64,000 nt of DNA, taken from assembly GCF_007923445.1 (NCBI RefSeq), contig NZ_VOJI01000001.1, forward strand, positions 62,001-126,000, read 5' to 3'. Source of the DNA: Puniceibacterium confluentis. Lineage in GTDB: Bacteria; Pseudomonadota; Alphaproteobacteria; Rhodobacterales; Rhodobacteraceae. Position numbers and translations under genes: made by a program. Below, piece by piece: positions 9,653 to 19,247 of the stretch. Under the pieces are notes generated by a model that was given only the letters and a program-made list of their open reading frames with translations, was not told the DNA's origin and ran no database searches. Position 1 is the stretch's first letter. The number at the start of each line of letters is the position of its first letter.

Positions 9653-11517
9653 GCAGATTTCCTTTTGTCGAACTGACGCAACTTGGCCAGAATCAAGGTG
9701 AGTGCAGCCGGAGTCATTCCGTCAATGCGACCTGCCTGCGCAAGGTTGGACGGGCGCGAGCGTGACAACTTCAATTTCAGTTCATTGGACAGGCCATCAA
9801 TCGCGTCGAAGGCAAAATCCTGCGGAATTTGCAAGGACTCCTCTTTCTTCAACGCCGTTATGTCTCGTGACTGCCGTTCAATGTAGTGCACGTAAAGCGC
9901 GTCCCGCTCCAGCTGCGTGCGGATATCATCCTCGACTCCAGAAATTTCCGGGTCATGTTCGGCAAGGACGGCGAACGTGACGTCGGGAAACGCAAGCAAC
10001 TGATACCCCGAACGGCGGGCGCCGTCCTGACTCACCGGGATGCCCATTTTCTCAATGTCACTCGACTTATAAACCCTGCCCTCGAGCAAGGCCCGGCCGG
10101 CGCTCAGTCTGTCCATCTTGTCGAGGAAGAGACGCTCGCGATCTTCGCCAACGCAACCAATCTCAAGCCCTTTCGTGGTCAGCCGTTGATCGGCGTTGTC
10201 CGCCCGCAGCGACAACCGGAATTCGGCCCGCGAAGTGAACATTCGGTAAGGTTCGGTCACGCCGCGCGACGTCAGATCGTCAATCATCACCCCGATATAG
10301 CTGTCAGATCTGCTGAACAGGATTGGTTCTTTGTCTGCCGCGTGCTGGGCGGCGTTCAGCCCCGCAACCAGCCCCTGGGCCGCGGCTTCCTCGTAACCTG
10401 TCGTCCCATTGATCTGGCCTGCCAGAAAGAAACCCGGAACGTCTTTGACTTGCAGTCTTAAATCCAGCGCCCGGGGATCAACATAATCATATTCGATCGC
10501 ATAGCCTGGCTGCAGTATTTTGGCGTTGCTCAGTCCTTCTATCGAACGCACATAAGCCTCTTGCACATCCACCGGAAGGGATGTGGAAATTCCGTTCGGG
10601 TAAACAGTGGTATCGTCCAGCCCTTCCGGTTCCAGAAAGATCTGGTGCGAGGTTTTCTCTGCAAAACGCACAATCTTGTCTTCGATAGACGGGCAATAGC
10701 GTGGGCCGATGCCCTCGATATGGCCGCCGTACATCGCTGACCGCGAGAGATTTTCACGGATGATATCGTGAGTCTTCTCGTTGGTATGCGTGATTCCGCA
10801 GGAGATCTGCCGAACCATCGGAGTCTTGTTCAAAAAGGAAAACATCACTGGGTCGTCGTCACCGGGCTGAGTCTGCAAACTTTGCCAATCAATTGTTCCC
10901 CCGTCCAGACGTGGGGGGGTGCCGGTTTTCAAACGGCCAAGCGGAAGTTTCAGTTCGTCAATGCGTGCCGCAAGCCGCACAGACGGGTTGTCGCCCATGC
11001 GTCCCCCGGGGCGCGAGACATCACCGATGTGGATGACACCGCGAAGAAATGTCCCGGTTGTCAGCACAACCGCGCGCGCGTTTATCCTGATGCCGCTTGC
11101 AAGCAGAACGCCCGAAATCTTGTGATCCACGGTCAGAAGATCAACAACTTCACCTTCCACAATGTCCAGGTTCGGGTGAGCTTTCATTTCGTGGAGCATT
11201 GCTGTGCGGTAAATCTTGCGATCAGCCTGAGCCCGGGGACCCTGCACAGCCGGTCCCTTGCGACGGTTCAGAAGGCGGAACTGAATCCCGGCTTGGTCTG
11301 CCACCCGCCCCATGACGCCGTCCATGGCGTCGATTTCACGCACCAGATGGCCTTTGCCAAGCCCTCCGATTGCCGGATTGCAGGACATCACTCCGATGCC
11401 AGAGCGTTTGAGTGTGATCAACGCCGTCCGCGCGCCCATCCGTGCGGCGGCATGGGCTGCTTCGCAACCGGCATGACCGCCACCGATCACGAGAACATCG
11501 AATTCCAAATGTTTCAC
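9649..11517 (-). CDS. mnmG: tRNA uridine-5-carboxymethylaminomethyl modification enzyme MnmG (GidA)
   Basis: With MnmE, MnmG builds the cmnm5 modification on wobble uridine 34 of tRNAs, using FAD, NADH and methylenetetrahydrofolate. The FAD-binding [15 protein letters not shown] lies near the N-terminus; [20 protein letters not shown] and [12 protein letters not shown] are family signatures. The best start is GTG at 11517, with a GAGGAG Shine-Dalgarno eight bases upstream; that GTG is the centre of a perfect parS palindrome. A GTG at 11526 would add MFH but destroys the spacing. It overlaps rsmG by ATGA and follows mnmE closely. Confidence 0.96.
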   Translation of the reverse strand: MKHLEFDVLVIGGGHAGCEAAHAAARMGARTALITLKRSGIGVMSCNPAIGGLGKGHLVREIDAMDGVMGRVADQAGIQFRLLNRRKGPAVQGPRAQADRKIYRTAMLHEMKAHPNLDIVEGEVVDLLTVDHKISGVLLASGIRINARAVVLTTGTFLRGVIHIGDVSRPGGRMGDNPSVRLAARIDELKLPLGRLKTGTPPRLDGGTIDWQSLQTQPGDDDPVMFSFLNKTPMVRQISCGITHTNEKTHDIIRENLSRSAMYGGHIEGIGPRYCPSIEDKIVRFAEKTSHQIFLEPEGLDDTTVYPNGISTSLPVDVQEAYVRSIEGLSNAKILQPGYAIEYDYVDPRALDLRLQVKDVPGFFLAGQINGTTGYEEAAAQGLVAGLNAAQHAADKEPILFSRSDSYIGVMIDDLTSRGVTEPYRMFTSRAEFRLSLRADNADQRLTTKGLEIGCVGEDRERLFLDKMDRLSAGRALLEGRVYKSSDIEKMGIPVSQDGARRSGYQLLAFPDVTFAVLAEHDPEISGVEDDIRTQLERDALYVHYIERQSRDITALKKEESLQIPQDFAFDAIDGLSNELKLKLSRSRPSNLAQAGRIDGMTPAALTLILAKLRQFDKRKSA

Positions 11518-11525
11518 GTGAAACA
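11510..11525. promoter_or_regulatory. Perfect parS site overlapping the mnmG start
   Basis: TGTTTCACGTGAAACA is a perfect palindrome about 2.6 kb from the predicted origin. The start codon GTG of mnmG is part of its CACGTG core, so ParB bound here would sit on the translation-initiation region of mnmG. Confidence 0.93.
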
Positions 11526-11529
11526 CTCC

Positions 11530-12813
11530 TCACTTACCCAGGCAAAAACTCGCAAAGATCTCGTCCAGCAGCATCTCGACATCGACACTCCCGATCAGCG
11601 CGCTTAGTCGGCGAATCGCTACTCGGATCTCTTCCGCCGCGATATCATAACTGTCAGGACCATCGGCAACCACAGCAGATGCGACGGCAAGCGCCTGTCC
11701 GCCTTCACTCAGCGCCAATCTGTGGCGCTCCCTGGTCACGAGGCTCGCCCCGGACGCTCGTTCAGAAAGTTTTCGCTGAACTTCGCTCACCAGAAGATCG
11801 AGCCCCTGCCCGGTTTTACCGGATATACCGCGCCCGTCCGACCGCAGGTCAGCCTTGGCCTCGAGGATGATGTCATCAGGTTCGGCGGCCATATCGGGTT
11901 GCGTTCCGGCCTCAACCAGAAAGACCCGCAGGTCCGCCGCGGCCGCTCTGTCGCGTGCGCGAGCAACACCCAAGGCTTCGACCGCATCCACGGTTTCACG
12001 AATCCCGGCTGTATCCAACAAGGTGACTGCCAGCCCACCCAGGTCCATCCGGACCTCGATCACATCCCGTGTTGTGCCGGCAACGTCCGACGTGATCGCC
12101 GCGTCCCGGCCCGCGAGCGCATTCAGCAGGGTGGATTTCCCGACATTGGGCGCACCGACAATCGCAACCTCGAACCCGGAACGAATGCGCTCCGCGCCTT
12201 CGAAACCGGCCAGTTCCCGTCCAAGGGCCTCTTGAACACTGGAAACGAGTTCCAACACTTCAGGCGTCACATCGACCGGAACGTCTTCGTCTGCAAAGTC
12301 TATCACCGCCTCCAGCAAAGAGGCCGCACGAATCAGGTCCCGGCGCCACGCGGTGACACGCTGCCCCAGATCCCCGGAAAGCACCCGCAAGGCCTGACGT
12401 CTTTGGGCTTCGGTCTCGGACTCGATGAGATCGGCAAGGCCTTCTACCTGAGTCAGATCCAGACGACCGTTTTCCAGCGCCCGGCGGGTAAATTCGCCGG
12501 GTTCCGCCGATCTCAGACCGCTTTGTACGCTCAATGCCGCGAGCACCGCCCGCACGACAGCAACACTGCCATGCAGTTGGAACTCGACGACCTGCTCGCC
12601 GGTAAAGCTGTGCTTTTCCGGAAAACACAAGACCAGGGCTTCATCAAGATAACCGCCGTCCGGACCGGTCAGCCGACGCACAGCCGCGCGTCGGGGTTCC
12701 GGCAGGGTTCCGGCAAGCACGCGACCGGCGTCCCAGGCCAGAGGCCCGGACACCCGCACAATTGCCACACCCGATTTGCCCTGCGCCGTGGCCAGAGCGT
12801 ATATCGTGTCCAT
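11530..12813 (-). CDS. mnmE: tRNA modification GTPase MnmE (TrmE)
   Basis: MnmE is the GTPase partner of MnmG. The 427-residue protein has an N-terminal tetrahydrofolate-binding domain beginning [23 protein letters not shown], a helical domain, a central G domain with P-loop GAPNVGKST (about 218-226), [14 protein letters not shown] as switch II, and the C-terminal FCLGK, where the conserved cysteine resides. It lies 17 bp downstream of rho and directly upstream of mnmG, with the mnmG ribosome-binding site overlapping its stop codon. Confidence 0.96.
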   Translation of the reverse strand: MDTIYALATAQGKSGVAIVRVSGPLAWDAGRVLAGTLPEPRRAAVRRLTGPDGGYLDEALVLCFPEKHSFTGEQVVEFQLHGSVAVVRAVLAALSVQSGLRSAEPGEFTRRALENGRLDLTQVEGLADLIESETEAQRRQALRVLSGDLGQRVTAWRRDLIRAASLLEAVIDFADEDVPVDVTPEVLELVSSVQEALGRELAGFEGAERIRSGFEVAIVGAPNVGKSTLLNALAGRDAAITSDVAGTTRDVIEVRMDLGGLAVTLLDTAGIRETVDAVEALGVARARDRAAAADLRVFLVEAGTQPDMAAEPDDIILEAKADLRSDGRGISGKTGQGLDLLVSEVQRKLSERASGASLVTRERHRLALSEGGQALAVASAVVADGPDSYDIAAEEIRVAIRRLSALIGSVDVEMLLDEIFASFCLGK

Positions 12814-12830
12814 CCCCTACCCCTAACAGG

Positions 12831-14102
12831 TCAGGTGTTCATCGAGTCGAAAAATTCCGAGTTGGTTTTGGTTTGCTTGAGCTTGGAGATCAGGAATTCG
12901 ATCGCGTCAGTGGTTCCCATCGGATTCAGGATACGCCGCAGCACGAATGTCTTCTGAAGATCACCCTTATCGACCAGAAGCTCTTCTTTCCGGGTGCCCG
13001 ACTTGAGGATATCCATTGCCGGGAACACGCGCTTGTCAGCCACCTTGCGATCAAGGACCAGTTCGGAGTTACCGGTGCCCTTGAACTCTTCAAAGATCAC
13101 TTCGTCCATACGCGAACCCGTATCGATCAGCGCCGTTGCGATGATTGTCAGAGAGCCACCCTCTTCAATATTGCGCGCCGCGCCAAAGAAGCGCTTTGGC
13201 CGCTGCAAAGCATTGGCATCCACACCACCGGTCAGAACTTTACCTGACGAAGGCACCACAGTGTTGAAAGCCCTACCAAGTCTAGTGATTGAGTCCAAAA
13301 GGATCACTACATCTCGTTTATGCTCGACAAGCCTTTTGGCTTTTTCAATCACCATCTCGGAGACAGCGACGTGCCGTGTGGCCGGCTCGTCAAAGGTCGA
13401 TGAGACAACCTCTCCCTTTACCGAGCGCTGCATGTCGGTGACTTCTTCCGGACGTTCGTCAATCAGCAGCACGATCAGGTACACGTCCGGGTGGTTCCGT
13501 TCGATGCTGGCGGCGATATTCTGCAGCAGCACCGTTTTACCGGTCCGCGGCGGCGCCACGATCAGTCCGCGCTGACCTTTGCCGATCGGGGCGACCAGGT
13601 CGATGATACGGGCCGAACGATCCTTGATCGTCGGGTCCTCGATCTCCATCTTCAACCGTTCGTCCGGATACAGCGGCGTCAGGTTGTCAAAGGCGATCTT
13701 GTGACGCGCCTTTTCCGGATCTTCAAAGTTGATGCGCGCCACATCGGTCAGGGCAAAATACCGCTCTTCGTTCTCGGGAGCGCGAATTTCACCTTCGATC
13801 GTGTCGCCCGTGCGCAATGAAAATTTGCGCGTCATCTCGGGGGAAACATAGATGTCATCGGGTCCCGGCAGATAGTTTGCTTCCGGAGAACGCAGAAAGC
13901 CAAAGCCATCCTGCAGCACTTCCAGCACACCATCTCCGAAAATCTGCCAGCCCTCGTCCGCCCGCTCGCGCAGGATCTGGAACATCATCTCGCCTTTGCG
14001 CATGGTCGAAGCGTTCTCGATCTCGAGTTCTTCCGCCATTGCCAACAGATCTTTGGGGCTTTTCGCCTTGAGATCGGCGAGATCCAGTTTTTCGATTTCC
14101 AT
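12831..14102 (-). CDS. rho: Transcription termination factor Rho
   Basis: Rho is the hexameric RNA helicase that ends transcription at unstructured C-rich RNA. The 423-residue protein has an N-terminal helical region, a cold-shock-like RNA-binding domain ([22 protein letters not shown], in part), and a RecA-like ATPase with Walker [12 protein letters not shown] and [20 protein letters not shown] site precedes the ATG. It is the first gene of the leftward rho-mnmE-mnmG-rsmG-parA-parB run and borders the predicted origin. Its leader has a terminator-like hairpin. Confidence 0.97.
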   Translation of the reverse strand: MEIEKLDLADLKAKSPKDLLAMAEELEIENASTMRKGEMMFQILRERADEGWQIFGDGVLEVLQDGFGFLRSPEANYLPGPDDIYVSPEMTRKFSLRTGDTIEGEIRAPENEERYFALTDVARINFEDPEKARHKIAFDNLTPLYPDERLKMEIEDPTIKDRSARIIDLVAPIGKGQRGLIVAPPRTGKTVLLQNIAASIERNHPDVYLIVLLIDERPEEVTDMQRSVKGEVVSSTFDEPATRHVAVSEMVIEKAKRLVEHKRDVVILLDSITRLGRAFNTVVPSSGKVLTGGVDANALQRPKRFFGAARNIEEGGSLTIIATALIDTGSRMDEVIFEEFKGTGNSELVLDRKVADKRVFPAMDILKSGTRKEELLVDKGDLQKTFVLRRILNPMGTTDAIEFLISKLKQTKTNSEFFDSMNT

Positions 14103-14154
14103 GCAAACTCCTCACGGGATCAGCCGGGCTGTCCGTCACGTATCCATCTTCGGG

Positions 14155-14176
14155 AAAAAACACCTTCGGACGAAGG
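14155..14176 (-). terminator. Terminator-like hairpin in the rho leader (candidate attenuator)
   Basis: On the minus strand CCTTCG-TC-CGAAGG is followed by TG and six T residues, ending 52 bases upstream of the rho ATG. The stem is short (six base pairs, effectively five with a tetraloop). It could attenuate rho transcription or insulate rho from leftward transcripts leaving the origin. Confidence 0.45.
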
Positions 14177-14254
14177 CGAGGTAAGCACTTAGGCGTGAAA
14201 CGGACCAAAGTCAATCATGGGTCTCGAGGGAGGGTTCGATCGGTAAGGTCCCTC

Positions 14255-14269
14255 TTAAATTAGTATTAA
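14255..14269. promoter_or_regulatory. Full-consensus CtrA box in oriC
   Basis: TTAA-N7-TTAA with exact spacing (14255-14258 and 14266-14269) matches the binding consensus of the response regulator CtrA. It overlaps the AT-rich tract of the predicted origin and lies about 150 bp upstream of rho. Confidence 0.55.
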
Positions 14270-14353
14270 GATAAAAGAGATGATGATGAAGTTAGGTCAC
14301 GCCGAAGCTTGGGATAAGTCATTTCACCGCGATTTACCCCCAGAGCACGGTGC

Positions 14354-14362
14354 TGTGGGTAA
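14354..14362 (-). promoter_or_regulatory. DnaA box, one mismatch
   Basis: TTACCCACA on the minus strand differs from TTATCCACA at one position and lies between the two AT-rich tracts of the predicted origin. Confidence 0.55.
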
Positions 14363-14452
14363 TTTCTTGGAAGCTTCTTGTTGAAACCGCCAGTTGTAAA
14401 AGTAACAGCATGATATCTTTATGATAATAAGAGACCGGTGCAAGGCTCAGCT

Positions 14453-14461
14453 TGTGCATAA
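14453..14461 (-). promoter_or_regulatory. DnaA box, consensus TTATNCACA
   Basis: TTATGCACA on the minus strand matches the relaxed DnaA consensus completely and is the strongest single DnaA site in the origin region. Confidence 0.75.
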
Positions 14462-14635
14462 CTATGCGCAGAACTGTGAACCTCGAGAGTTTTCAAAGGT
14501 TTTGAGTTGTTCTTTTCCATAGCCTGAGAACACCGGCGAGCGATGCTGGGACGGTCGGTTTATCCCCCGTCTTGCAAAGGCACTGCTTTTTCCCCAGAAC
14601 TGACACCGGTGCTGCCACCAGGGTTTTCAACGGGT

Positions 14636-14644
14636 TTGTCCACA
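14636..14644 (+). promoter_or_regulatory. DnaA box, one mismatch, at the maf start
   Basis: TTGTCCACA on the plus strand has one mismatch to TTATCCACA; its last base is the A of the first possible maf start codon. Confidence 0.5.
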
Positions 14645-15243
14645 TGATGCAGGCGTTTGTCCTCGCTTCGGGATCGTCCATTCGGGCAGAATTGCTGCGC
14701 GCGGCCGGGGTGGAACATCGAATCGATGTACCCCGGATAGATGAAGATTCGGTGCGCGCGGCTCTTGCCAGCGAACAAGCCTCGCCTCGGGATCTGGCCG
14801 ACACACTGGCAGAAATGAAAGCGCGCAAGGTCAGCGATCGCAATCCCGGTGCTTTGGTGCTGGGCTGTGACCAGGTGCTCGCCATCGACCGCGAGGTGTT
14901 CGGAAAACCCGCCGACATCGACGATGCCGGAAGGCATCTGCGTCGGTTGCGGGGGCAGAAACACACTCTGTTGTCTGCTGCTGTGCTGTACGAGAACGGA
15001 ACCCCGCTGTGGCGCCATGTCGGGATTGCGCGGATGCACATGCGTGCCCTGTCCGACGCCTATCTGGACGACTACCTGAATAGAAACTGGAACAGTATCC
15101 GCCATTCCGTCGGCGGCTATAAGCTCGAAGAAGAAGGTGTACGCTTGTTTACCCGTATCGAGGGCGATCATTTCACCATACTTGGCTTGCCGCTTCTGGA
15201 ACTGCTGAACCACCTCGTGCTGAAAGGAAGCTTGCCCTCATGA
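14644..15243 (+). CDS. maf: Maf family nucleotide pyrophosphatase
   Basis: Maf proteins hydrolyse non-canonical or modified nucleoside triphosphates and are linked to septum inhibition in other bacteria. The 199-residue protein begins MMQAFVLASGSSIRAELL, the substrate-binding family signature, and has LGCDQVL with the catalytic aspartate. The open frame extends 24 codons further upstream into the origin but those residues are not Maf-like. ATG 14644 and ATG 14647 are both possible and neither has a good Shine-Dalgarno. It overlaps aroE by ATGA. Confidence 0.92.
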   Translation: MMQAFVLASGSSIRAELLRAAGVEHRIDVPRIDEDSVRAALASEQASPRDLADTLAEMKARKVSDRNPGALVLGCDQVLAIDREVFGKPADIDDAGRHLRRLRGQKHTLLSAAVLYENGTPLWRHVGIARMHMRALSDAYLDDYLNRNWNSIRHSVGGYKLEEEGVRLFTRIEGDHFTILGLPLLELLNHLVLKGSLPS

Positions 15244-16073
15244 GCGCGGACCGGATCCCCCTGGCCGGAGTCATCGGCCACCCCATACATCACTCCAAGT
15301 CGCCGCGGCTGCATGGTCACTGGTTGCGCAAACACGGGCTGCGGGGGCACTATATCCCGATGGAAATTGCGCCGGACGACCTAGCAGACACCCTGCGGTT
15401 TCTGCCGAAGCTTGGCTTTGTCGGGTTGAACGTCACCCTGCCCTACAAGGAAAGGGTGCTGGAACTGGCGGACCTGGTCACGGACCGGGCGACTTTGATC
15501 GGCGCGGCGAACACGCTGATCTTTCGCCGCGACGGCAAGATTCACGCTGACAACACCGACGGATATGGTTTTATCGAAAATCTGCGTCAAAACGCACCGG
15601 ACTGGATGCCCGAAGCCGGCCCGGCGGTTGTTCTGGGCGCCGGCGGGGCCGCGCGCGCGATTGTTGCCAGCCTGCTGGACAGCGGTGTTCCGGAAATCCG
15701 CCTGACAAACCGCACCCGTATCCGCGCCGACAAGTTGCGCGAGGACTTTGGTCAGCGTGTGCATGTGGTTGAATGGGTGCAGGCCGGGAATGTCATGGAC
15801 GATGCAACGACTGTGGTCAACACGACCTCGCTGGGCATGGTCGGCAAGCCCGAGATGCGGGTGCCGCTGGATGGGCTTCGGCCCGGAACCCTTGTGACCG
15901 ATCTGGTCTACACTCCCCTTCAGACCCGGCTGCTGCGGGTCGCCGCCGAGCAGGGCTGCACCTGCGTAGACGGTTTGGGCATGTTGCTGCACCAGGCGGT
16001 GCCGGGCTTTGAACGCTGGTTCGGGATGCGGCCGGAAGTGGATGAATCGACCCGGACTGCCGTTCTAGGATGA
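15240..16073 (+). CDS. aroE: Shikimate dehydrogenase
   Basis: AroE reduces 3-dehydroshikimate to shikimate with NADPH in aromatic amino acid synthesis. The 277-residue protein has the shikimate-binding GVIGHPIHHSKSPRLHG, NVTLPYKE with the catalytic lysine, NTDGYGF, and the NADP-binding VLGAGGAARAI. GMLLHQA near the C-terminus is also conserved. It is joined by four-base overlaps to maf upstream and coaE downstream. Confidence 0.96.
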   Translation: MSADRIPLAGVIGHPIHHSKSPRLHGHWLRKHGLRGHYIPMEIAPDDLADTLRFLPKLGFVGLNVTLPYKERVLELADLVTDRATLIGAANTLIFRRDGKIHADNTDGYGFIENLRQNAPDWMPEAGPAVVLGAGGAARAIVASLLDSGVPEIRLTNRTRIRADKLREDFGQRVHVVEWVQAGNVMDDATTVVNTTSLGMVGKPEMRVPLDGLRPGTLVTDLVYTPLQTRLLRVAAEQGCTCVDGLGMLLHQAVPGFERWFGMRPEVDESTRTAVLG

Positions 16074-16663
16074 GGTTTCGCCTTGGATTGACCGGCTCCA
16101 TCGGGATGGGAAAATCCACCACGGCGCGTCTGTTTGCAGACCTTGGCTGCGCGGTCTGGGATGCCGATGCGGCCGTGCACAGGCTGTATGGCCCGGGTGG
16201 TGCCGCAGTGGCACCAATGCAGGCCCTGTTTCCGGAGGCGGTGACGGATCAAGGCGTCGACCGGACCATCCTGCGAGACATCCTGGCTCGTTCACCCGAG
16301 TTGATCGGGAAGATCGAAGCCATCGTACATCCGCTGGTTCAGCAGGACCGGCTGGCATTCATGCACGCACACCCCGGGAAAATCGGGGTTTTTGACATTC
16401 CTCTGCTGTTTGAAACTGGTGGCGACGTTGGTATGGATGCGGTCGCATGTGTCACTGTTTCGCCCGAAATACAGAAAAAGCGGGTGATGGACCGTGGCAC
16501 GATGAGCGAGAAGCAGTTTCAGCAAATCCTTGCCCGGCAGTACCCGATTGCAGAGAAGATTGCCCGGAGCGATTATGTGATCGAGACGGACACCCTTGAG
16601 CATGCCAGCGCCCAGGTGCAGGATGTTCTGGCGGATATCGAAAGGCGGCTGAACGATGCGTGA
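16070..16663 (+). CDS. coaE: Dephospho-CoA kinase
   Basis: CoaE performs the last step of coenzyme A synthesis, phosphorylating the ribose 3' hydroxyl of dephospho-CoA. The 197-residue protein has the P-loop GSIGMGKST at residues 9-17, WDADAAVH, and the IPLLFE motif of the CoA-binding region. It overlaps aroE by ATGA and dnaQ by eight bases. Confidence 0.96.
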   Translation: MRFRLGLTGSIGMGKSTTARLFADLGCAVWDADAAVHRLYGPGGAAVAPMQALFPEAVTDQGVDRTILRDILARSPELIGKIEAIVHPLVQQDRLAFMHAHPGKIGVFDIPLLFETGGDVGMDAVACVTVSPEIQKKRVMDRGTMSEKQFQQILARQYPIAEKIARSDYVIETDTLEHASAQVQDVLADIERRLNDA

Positions 16664-17348
16664 AATTGTGCTCGACACCGAAACCACCGGGTTCGACCCT
16701 GAATCCGGTGATCGGATCGTTGAGATAGGCGCAGTTGAACTGATGGGCCATATTCCGACTGGCAACATCTACCACCAGTACATAAACCCCGAGCGCATGA
16801 TGCCGAACGAGGCATTTCAGGTTCACGGCCTCGGCGATGAGTTTCTGCGCGACAAGCCAAAGTTCGCGGCGATCGCGGACGCCTTTCTGGAGTTTGTCGG
16901 CGACTCGAAGATGGTGATCCACAATGCGTCGTTCGACATGAAATTCCTCAATGCCGAGCTGCGCTGGCTGGGCAAGCGCCAGTTGCCGTGGGAACAGGCG
17001 ATCGACACACTGGCCATAGCAAAAAAGAAGTTTCCGGGCTCGCCGGCCTCGCTTGACGCCCTGTGCCGCCGGTTCAATATCGACAATGCGTCGCGGACCC
17101 TGCACGGCGCCCTGCTGGATTCTGAAATCCTTGCCGAAGTGTACCTTGAGCTTGTGGGCGGAAAGCAGCCGGATTTCGGGCTGTCGCAGGCGCGCAACGA
17201 GCCGAGCCAGGCCACAAACGCCGACGCGCAGTGGCGTCCGATGCCGCGCCCTGCCCCGCTGCCGGCCCGGATCACGGAGATGGAAAAGGCGGCACACGCC
17301 GCCTTTGTCGCCAAGCTTGGGGCAAATGCCCTGTGGTCAAAGGACTAG
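16656..17348 (+). CDS. dnaQ: DNA polymerase III epsilon subunit (proofreading exonuclease)
   Basis: DnaQ is the 3'-5' proofreading subunit of the replicative polymerase. Exo I is at residues 7-9 (DTETTGF with the metal-binding Asp and Glu), Exo II is [11 protein letters not shown], and Exo III is [17 protein letters not shown]. The 230-residue length is normal, with a C-terminal tail for polymerase contact. It is the last gene of maf-aroE-coaE-dnaQ and converges on secB with a seven-base gap. Confidence 0.96.
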   Translation: MREIVLDTETTGFDPESGDRIVEIGAVELMGHIPTGNIYHQYINPERMMPNEAFQVHGLGDEFLRDKPKFAAIADAFLEFVGDSKMVIHNASFDMKFLNAELRWLGKRQLPWEQAIDTLAIAKKKFPGSPASLDALCRRFNIDNASRTLHGALLDSEILAEVYLELVGGKQPDFGLSQARNEPSQATNADAQWRPMPRPAPLPARITEMEKAAHAAFVAKLGANALWSKD

Positions 17349-17355
17349 GGCGCGC

Positions 17356-17874
17356 TCAGGCGCTGCCAGCGGGAGCCTGTGCCTGTGCCTGCGCGGCCTG
17401 ACGCCGGGCGATTTCGTTGCGATACAGAGACACGAAATCAATCGTTTCCAGGTTCAGCGCCGGGAAGCCGCCGTCGCGGGTGACGTCAGAGACGATGCGG
17501 CGCACAAACGGGAACAACATGCGCGGGCATTCGATCAAAAGGAACGGGTGCATCTGATCTTCGGGCACGTTCTCGATGTTGAAAACGCCGGCGTAGTCCA
17601 GTTCCAACAGGAACAGCTGGTCGCCCGAGCTTTTGGCCTTGGCGTCGACCTTGATCTTCATCACCACTTCGTACTGGTTTTCGACCGAACGTTTGCGCGC
17701 ATCAAGGTTCACCTGAACCTGAACGTCCGGGGTCATTTCGCCGCCGGTGCCCTTCTGCGCAAGGATGTTTTCAAACGACATGTCGCGGATGAATTGCGCG
17801 AGCACGTTCATTTTGATCTGCGGGGCGGCGGTTGCGCCACCATCCGCACCGTTCGGTGTCGGTTCGTCGGCCAT
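17356..17874 (-). CDS. secB: Protein-export chaperone SecB
   Basis: SecB keeps preproteins unfolded and delivers them to SecA. The 172-residue protein begins MADEPTPNGADGG; the core contains YVGVFNIEN-like DYAGVFNIENVPEDQMHPFLLIECPR, in part, and the FPFVRRIVSDVTRDGGFPAL region typical of SecB, then an Ala/Gln-rich tail. The open frame extends ten codons upstream of the ATG at 17874, but MADEPTPNG is the usual alphaproteobacterial start. fxsA lies upstream on the same strand, 89 bp away. Confidence 0.95.
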   Translation of the reverse strand: MADEPTPNGADGGATAAPQIKMNVLAQFIRDMSFENILAQKGTGGEMTPDVQVQVNLDARKRSVENQYEVVMKIKVDAKAKSSGDQLFLLELDYAGVFNIENVPEDQMHPFLLIECPRMLFPFVRRIVSDVTRDGGFPALNLETIDFVSLYRNEIARRQAAQAQAQAPAGSA

Positions 17875-17963
17875 GTGTCTTCTCCCTAGAGGCTCATTTC
17901 GCACAGTGCTTAGCAGTATCGCCAGCGTCCCTCAATGGTCAGTGGCCCGACCTGGCGTCGCCA

Positions 17964-18482
17964 TCAGTGCTTGGTCCACCCCGAGCCGGGATGCGTCGGC
18001 TGTTTTGGCGGCAGCACATCTTCGGCGGCGGTCACATCCTCGTAATCACCATCGATCACGTCACCGCGACCTGCGGGCCGCCGTGGCCCTTGTGGTCGTT
18101 GTGGCCCCGGGCCGCGTCCCATTTCGAACCGTTGCACCTTGATGTGCTTGCGCAGATAGTTGAAAACCGCGACGCGCACCGGAGGTGTCAGAAGCGCAAA
18201 CCCGACCGCGTCGGTAAAAAATCCCGGAGTCAGCAACAATACGCCGGCCACCAGGATCATCGCGCCATGTGCCAGCGGTTCGGTCGGATCGTTCAAATCC
18301 GAAAACGACCGTCGCACATTGTTCAGCGCCTGCACCCCCTGTGAACGCACAAGATATGTACCAAGGACAGCCGTCAGAACCACGATGGCAAGGGTCGGCC
18401 ACAGGCCGATCAGCCCACCCACCTGGATGAACAGCGCAATCTCGATGATCGGGACTGCAAGAAAAGCTGCAAATAGCCACAT
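17964..18482 (-). CDS. fxsA: FxsA family membrane protein
   Basis: FxsA proteins are small inner-membrane proteins; in E. coli, overproduction relieves exclusion of phage T7 by the F plasmid, but the native role is unclear. The 172-residue protein starts MWLFAAFLAVPIIEIALFIQ with the conserved glutamate in the first membrane segment, has further hydrophobic segments near residues 25-50 and 75-100, and a charged, Pro/Gly/Arg-rich cytoplasmic tail. ATG 18482 is chosen; the frame is open 17 codons further upstream without resemblance. It is divergent from the Tim44-like gene. Confidence 0.88.
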   Translation of the reverse strand: MWLFAAFLAVPIIEIALFIQVGGLIGLWPTLAIVVLTAVLGTYLVRSQGVQALNNVRRSFSDLNDPTEPLAHGAMILVAGVLLLTPGFFTDAVGFALLTPPVRVAVFNYLRKHIKVQRFEMGRGPGPQRPQGPRRPAGRGDVIDGDYEDVTAAEDVLPPKQPTHPGSGWTKH

Positions 18483-18587
18483 CTGTCCGGTCTCCTTCTC
18501 CTGCGGCGCGGTGGACTCACCCGCACGCAGCACCTACATAAGGTCATAACCGATCCTTTTAAATGCATGCCTTACCGCGAGGTCTCG

Positions 18588-19247
18588 ATGAACTCACCGA
18601 TTATCCAACTTCTGGTTCTTGCCGGAGTGGCCGTTTTCCTGATCCTGCGCCTGCGTGGCGTGTTGGGAACACGGGACGGATTTGAAAAGCCGCCCTCCTC
18701 CGGATCCCTGCCGAAAGGCAAGGGACGTCCGGATTTCGAAGTGATCGAAGGCGGGCCTGATCACGACATCATCGACCATGTGCCCGAAGGCAGCCCGGCA
18801 GCGGATGCGCTGGCCCGGATGAAGCGGATCGAGCCAAGTTTTGGGGTCGGTGATTTTCTCGGCGGCGCACGTGGCGCTTATGAGATGATCCTGATGGGGT
18901 TCGAGCACGGCAATCTGGCCGAGATCAAGCCGTTCCTCGGCGCAGAAGTGTACGAGAGCTTTGCCGACGTGGTTGAAGCCCGCGAAACGCAGGGCCTGAA
19001 GATCGAGGCCGACTTCATCGGGGTGCGCGAGATGGTGTTGCAGGATGCGACGCTGAACGATGAAACCGGTCTGGCGGAACTGACCGTGCGCTATGTTGGG
19101 GAACTCACGTCGGTTGTGCGGGACAGCTCCGGGCAGATCGTCGAAGGCAGTGCCAAGCAGACCAAGAAGCAGAAGGACATCTGGACCTACGCCCGCACCA
19201 TGGGAAGCGACGATCCCAATTGGCAGCTTGTCGCAACAGGCGAATGA
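18588..19247 (+). CDS. Tim44-like domain protein
   Basis: The 219-residue protein has one N-terminal membrane helix (about residues 5-24, IIQLLVLAGVAVFLIL) and a C-terminal Tim44/TimA-like domain (from about residue 75, FLGGARGAYEMILMGFEHG). In mitochondria Tim44 anchors Hsp70 at the import pore; alphaproteobacterial members are membrane-linked proteins of poorly known function. The ATG at 18588 follows a GAGG site; the open frame starts seven codons earlier. It overlaps mltA by ATGA, so it is coupled to a murein hydrolase gene. Confidence 0.85.
   Translation: MNSPIIQLLVLAGVAVFLILRLRGVLGTRDGFEKPPSSGSLPKGKGRPDFEVIEGGPDHDIIDHVPEGSPAADALARMKRIEPSFGVGDFLGGARGAYEMILMGFEHGNLAEIKPFLGAEVYESFADVVEARETQGLKIEADFIGVREMVLQDATLNDETGLAELTVRYVGELTSVVRDSSGQIVEGSAKQTKKQKDIWTYARTMGSDDPNWQLVATGE

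Larger units (their letters stand above)
14103..14643. other. Predicted chromosomal replication origin (oriC)
   Basis: This 541-bp gap between the divergent rho and maf genes has no credible reading frame. It holds one full TTATNCACA DnaA box (14453-14461), one-mismatch boxes at 14354-14362 (TTACCCACA, minus) and 14636-14644 (TTGTCCACA, plus), and two-mismatch boxes at 14309-14317 and 14560-14568. AT-rich tracts at 14253-14290 and 14411-14433 could serve as unwinding elements. A TTAA-N7-TTAA CtrA box lies in the first tract. Flanking rho and maf-aroE-coaE-dnaQ, with parAB and parS within a few kilobases, is the usual setting of alphaproteobacterial origins. Confidence 0.82.
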
